From positions 1 to 6,951 of the forward strand of contig JAEZGU010000032.1 in NCBI GenBank assembly GCA_023416855.1: a stretch of DNA of 6,951 nt. The letters run 5' to 3'. This document shows, one piece after another, positions 5,467-6,951 of the stretch. The notes beneath the pieces were generated by a model. It did not search any database and was not told the DNA's origin. It was given only the letters and a program-made list of their open reading frames with translations. Numbering within the stretch: position 1 is the stretch's first letter; each line of letters begins with the position of its first letter. This DNA is from Bacillota bacterium (GTDB lineage: Bacteria; Bacillota; Clostridia; Tissierellales; Sedimentibacteraceae). A program made the position numbers and the translations under genes.

Positions 5467-6416
5467 ACGTAATTTACTTTATTGCTCAACAAACTATGTT
5501 TTTTGCAATTCCTTTGTTGATTGTTGCTTTAGGAGGAATGTTTTCTGAAAGAAGTGGAATTGTTAATATAGCCCTTGAAGGAATAATGGTAATGGGTGCC
5601 TTCGTCAGTATTTCATTTTTAAGTGTGTTTCAGAATATGATGAGCGGCCAGTTGTTGTTAATACTCGCTATTTTGATTGCAGGTCTTACAGGTGCATTAT
5701 TTTCACTTTTACATGCATTTGCTTCAATAAATTTAAAGGCAGATCAAACAATTAGCGGTACAGCTCTAAATATGTTTGCTCCGGCTTTTGCTATTTTTGC
5801 TGCAAGAATGGTACAGGGAGTGCAACAAGTGCAGTTTTTAGATACATTTCATATATCTAAGGTTCCCTTGTTAGGGGATATTCCGGTATTAGGACCAATA
5901 TTGTTTCAAAATTGTTATATAACAACTTACATTGGTATAGGCATTGCGATAATCGCCGAAATAGTTGTTAATCATACTAAATTTGGCCTAAGACTAAAAG
6001 CTTGCGGTGAACATCCACAGGCAGCAGATTCAGTTGGTATAAATGTTTATAAAATAAGATATGCAGGAGTTATAATTTCAGGTATGCTTGGGGGAATAGG
6101 AGGACTTGTATTTGTAGTTCCTACTTCAACTAACTTTAATGCAACAGTTGCAGGTTATGGATTTTTAGCTTTAGCTGTTTTAATATTTGGTCAATGGAGA
6201 ACTAAGAAAATATTTTTTGCTGCTTTTTTCTTCGGAGTAATGAAGACATTTGCTGCAGCATATTCTGCAATACCATTTCTTAAGACACTTCCAATATCTA
6301 ACGATATTTATAAAATGATTCCTTACATTGCAACATTAATAGTGTTAACATTCTTTTCAAAAACATCCCAAGCACCAAAAGCTTCAGGAATACCTTATGA
6401 TAAAGGAAGTCGTTGA
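5463..6416 (+). CDS. Nucleoside ABC importer permease 2 (NupQ/YufQ-like)
   Basis: This 317-residue membrane protein is the second, shorter pore subunit of the importer. It has the family hallmark SERSGIVNIALEGIMVMGAF (28-47) near the N-terminus. Hydrophobic segments lie at about 9-25, 41-56, 64-87, 100-113, 153-169, 199-218, 224-245 and 283-300. The cytoplasmic loop LRLKACGEHPQAADSVGIN (176-194) mirrors the one in permease 1. Its start ATG overlaps the permease 1 stop as ATGA, with AGAGGAGG 7 bases upstream, so translation is likely coupled and subunits made in equal amounts. No convincing terminator follows the stop codon. The downstream gene has its own promoter, so either read-through occurs or the end of the transcript is not recognisable by eye. 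Confidence 0.94.
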   Translation: MNVIYFIAQQTMFFAIPLLIVALGGMFSERSGIVNIALEGIMVMGAFVSISFLSVFQNMMSGQLLLILAILIAGLTGALFSLLHAFASINLKADQTISGTALNMFAPAFAIFAARMVQGVQQVQFLDTFHISKVPLLGDIPVLGPILFQNCYITTYIGIGIAIIAEIVVNHTKFGLRLKACGEHPQAADSVGINVYKIRYAGVIISGMLGGIGGLVFVVPTSTNFNATVAGYGFLALAVLIFGQWRTKKIFFAAFFFGVMKTFAAAYSAIPFLKTLPISNDIYKMIPYIATLIVLTFFSKTSQAPKASGIPYDKGSR

Positions 6417-6422
6417 AATAAG

Positions 6423-6451
6423 TTGATAGTAGTGCATATAAATAGTACAAT
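6423..6451 (+). promoter_or_regulatory. Sigma-A promoter for the HerA-like ATPase gene
   Basis: TTGATA (6423-6428, 5 of 6) and TACAAT (6446-6451, 5 of 6) are spaced by exactly 17 bases, the best -35/-10 pair in the window. The expected start is near 6458, at the left edge of the palindrome AATTATATAATT (6458-6469). The leader would be about 34 bases. Confidence 0.65.
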
Positions 6452-6457
6452 ATATGT

Positions 6458-6469
6458 AATTATATAATT
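6458..6469. repeat. 12-base AT palindrome at the predicted transcription start
   Basis: AATTATATAATT is a perfect palindrome starting at the predicted start point of the HerA-like gene. It could be a small operator, but palindromes made only of A and T are common in such AT-rich DNA. Confidence 0.3.
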
Positions 6470-6491
6470 TCAAAGAATGGAAGGGGTAACA

Positions 6492-6951
6492 ATGTATAAG
6501 GATAATAAAATATGGATTGGAAAAAGTGACAAACGCATATATTTAGAACCTAAAATGGCTAACAGACACGGCATAGTTGCAGGCGCAACAGGAACCGGCA
6601 AAACCATAACATTGAAAGTTTTAGCAGAATCTTTCAGCGAAATGGGAGTGCCTGTTTTTCTTGCTGATATAAAAGGTGACTTGGCAAGTTTAGCTACACC
6701 TGGCATTGATAATGAAAATATGCAGGAAAGAATCAAACGTTTTGAAATAGATAATTTTACATACAAATCATTCCCCGTACAGTTTTGGGATATTTACGGA
6801 GAGAATGGACTTCCTGTAAGAACTACTATTTCGGAAATGGGACCGCTATTAATTTCAAGGATACTTAATTTAAATGATACTCAATCGGGAATCTTAAATA
6901 TTGTTTTTAGAGTTGCTGATGATAATGGACTTTTGTTGTTAGATTTAAAAG
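6492..6951 (+). CDS. HerA-like P-loop ATPase, DUF853/YjgR family (3' partial)
   Basis: The frame opens at ATG 6492 behind a purine-rich site (AAGGGG 6481-6486) and continues past the right edge, giving 153 visible residues. The segment NRHGIVAGATGTGKTITLKV contains Walker A GATGTGKT (31-38). It is followed by VPVFLADIKGDLASLA, then PVQFWDIYGENGLPVRTT, EMGPLLISRILNLNDTQSG and a VADDNGLLLLDLK segment. This order matches the N-terminal part of the DUF853 (YjgR) family of HerA/FtsK-type ATPases. These proteins are often annotated as helicase HerA-like and are usually about 500 residues long. Walker B and the C-terminal part are outside the window. The cellular role of the family is not established; HerA itself works with NurA in DNA end resection in archaea, and no nurA is visible here. 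It has its own promoter and no obvious link to nucleoside uptake. Confidence 0.88.
   Translation, partial: MYKDNKIWIGKSDKRIYLEPKMANRHGIVAGATGTGKTITLKVLAESFSEMGVPVFLADIKGDLASLATPGIDNENMQERIKRFEIDNFTYKSFPVQFWDIYGENGLPVRTTISEMGPLLISRILNLNDTQSGILNIVFRVADDNGLLLLDLK

Noticed and set aside
6417..6491. Terminator after permease 2
   Set aside because: No GC-bearing stem with a T-run is visible in this gap. The only inverted repeat is the A/T palindrome at 6458-6469.

Overview
The window reads as chromosomal DNA of an AT-rich, low-GC Gram-positive bacterium. A clostridial or Tissierellia-like Firmicute is my best guess, though the genus cannot be fixed from sequence alone. Supporting signs are strong purine-rich Shine-Dalgarno (SD) sites before every complete gene, AGA/ATA-rich codon use, a lipobox substrate-binding protein, an rbgA-rnhB gene pair and Rho-independent terminators. 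Every gene is on the + strand. I found no mobile element, CRISPR array, rRNA or tRNA.

Layout: (1) 1-186 is the 3' end of a ribosome-assembly GTPase gene (rbgA/ylqF), followed by rnhB (RNase HII, 219-851) and a Rho-independent terminator (851-883). (2) A probable sigma-A promoter overlapping the tail of that terminator starts a nucleoside unit: deoC (deoxyribose-phosphate aldolase, 950-1606), then a BMP/PnrA-type nucleoside-binding lipoprotein (1646-2734). (3) An intergenic stretch (2731-2840) carries three consecutive hairpins. The last is a strong 13-bp terminator-like stem whose 3' T-run merges into an extended -10 promoter. (4) The rest of the ABC importer follows as a translationally coupled set: a double-domain ATPase (2841-4373), permease 1 (4363-5466) and permease 2 (5463-6416). 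(5) A separate promoter (6423-6451) precedes the 5' part of a HerA-like/DUF853 P-loop ATPase gene that runs off the right edge (6492-6951).

How the genes fit together (inference): the lipoprotein captures nucleosides outside the membrane and the two permeases plus ATPase import them. After intracellular phosphorolysis and mutase steps, whose genes are not in this window, DeoC splits deoxyribose-5-phosphate into acetaldehyde and glyceraldehyde-3-phosphate. The presence of deoC makes a (deoxy)nucleoside substrate more likely than riboflavin, the other known ligand class of BMP importers.

I do not see a novel system. The observations most worth a second look are the terminator/promoter hybrid between the binding-protein and ATPase genes, the unusual residues in the conserved motifs of RNase HII, and the poorly understood HerA-like ATPase at the right edge.
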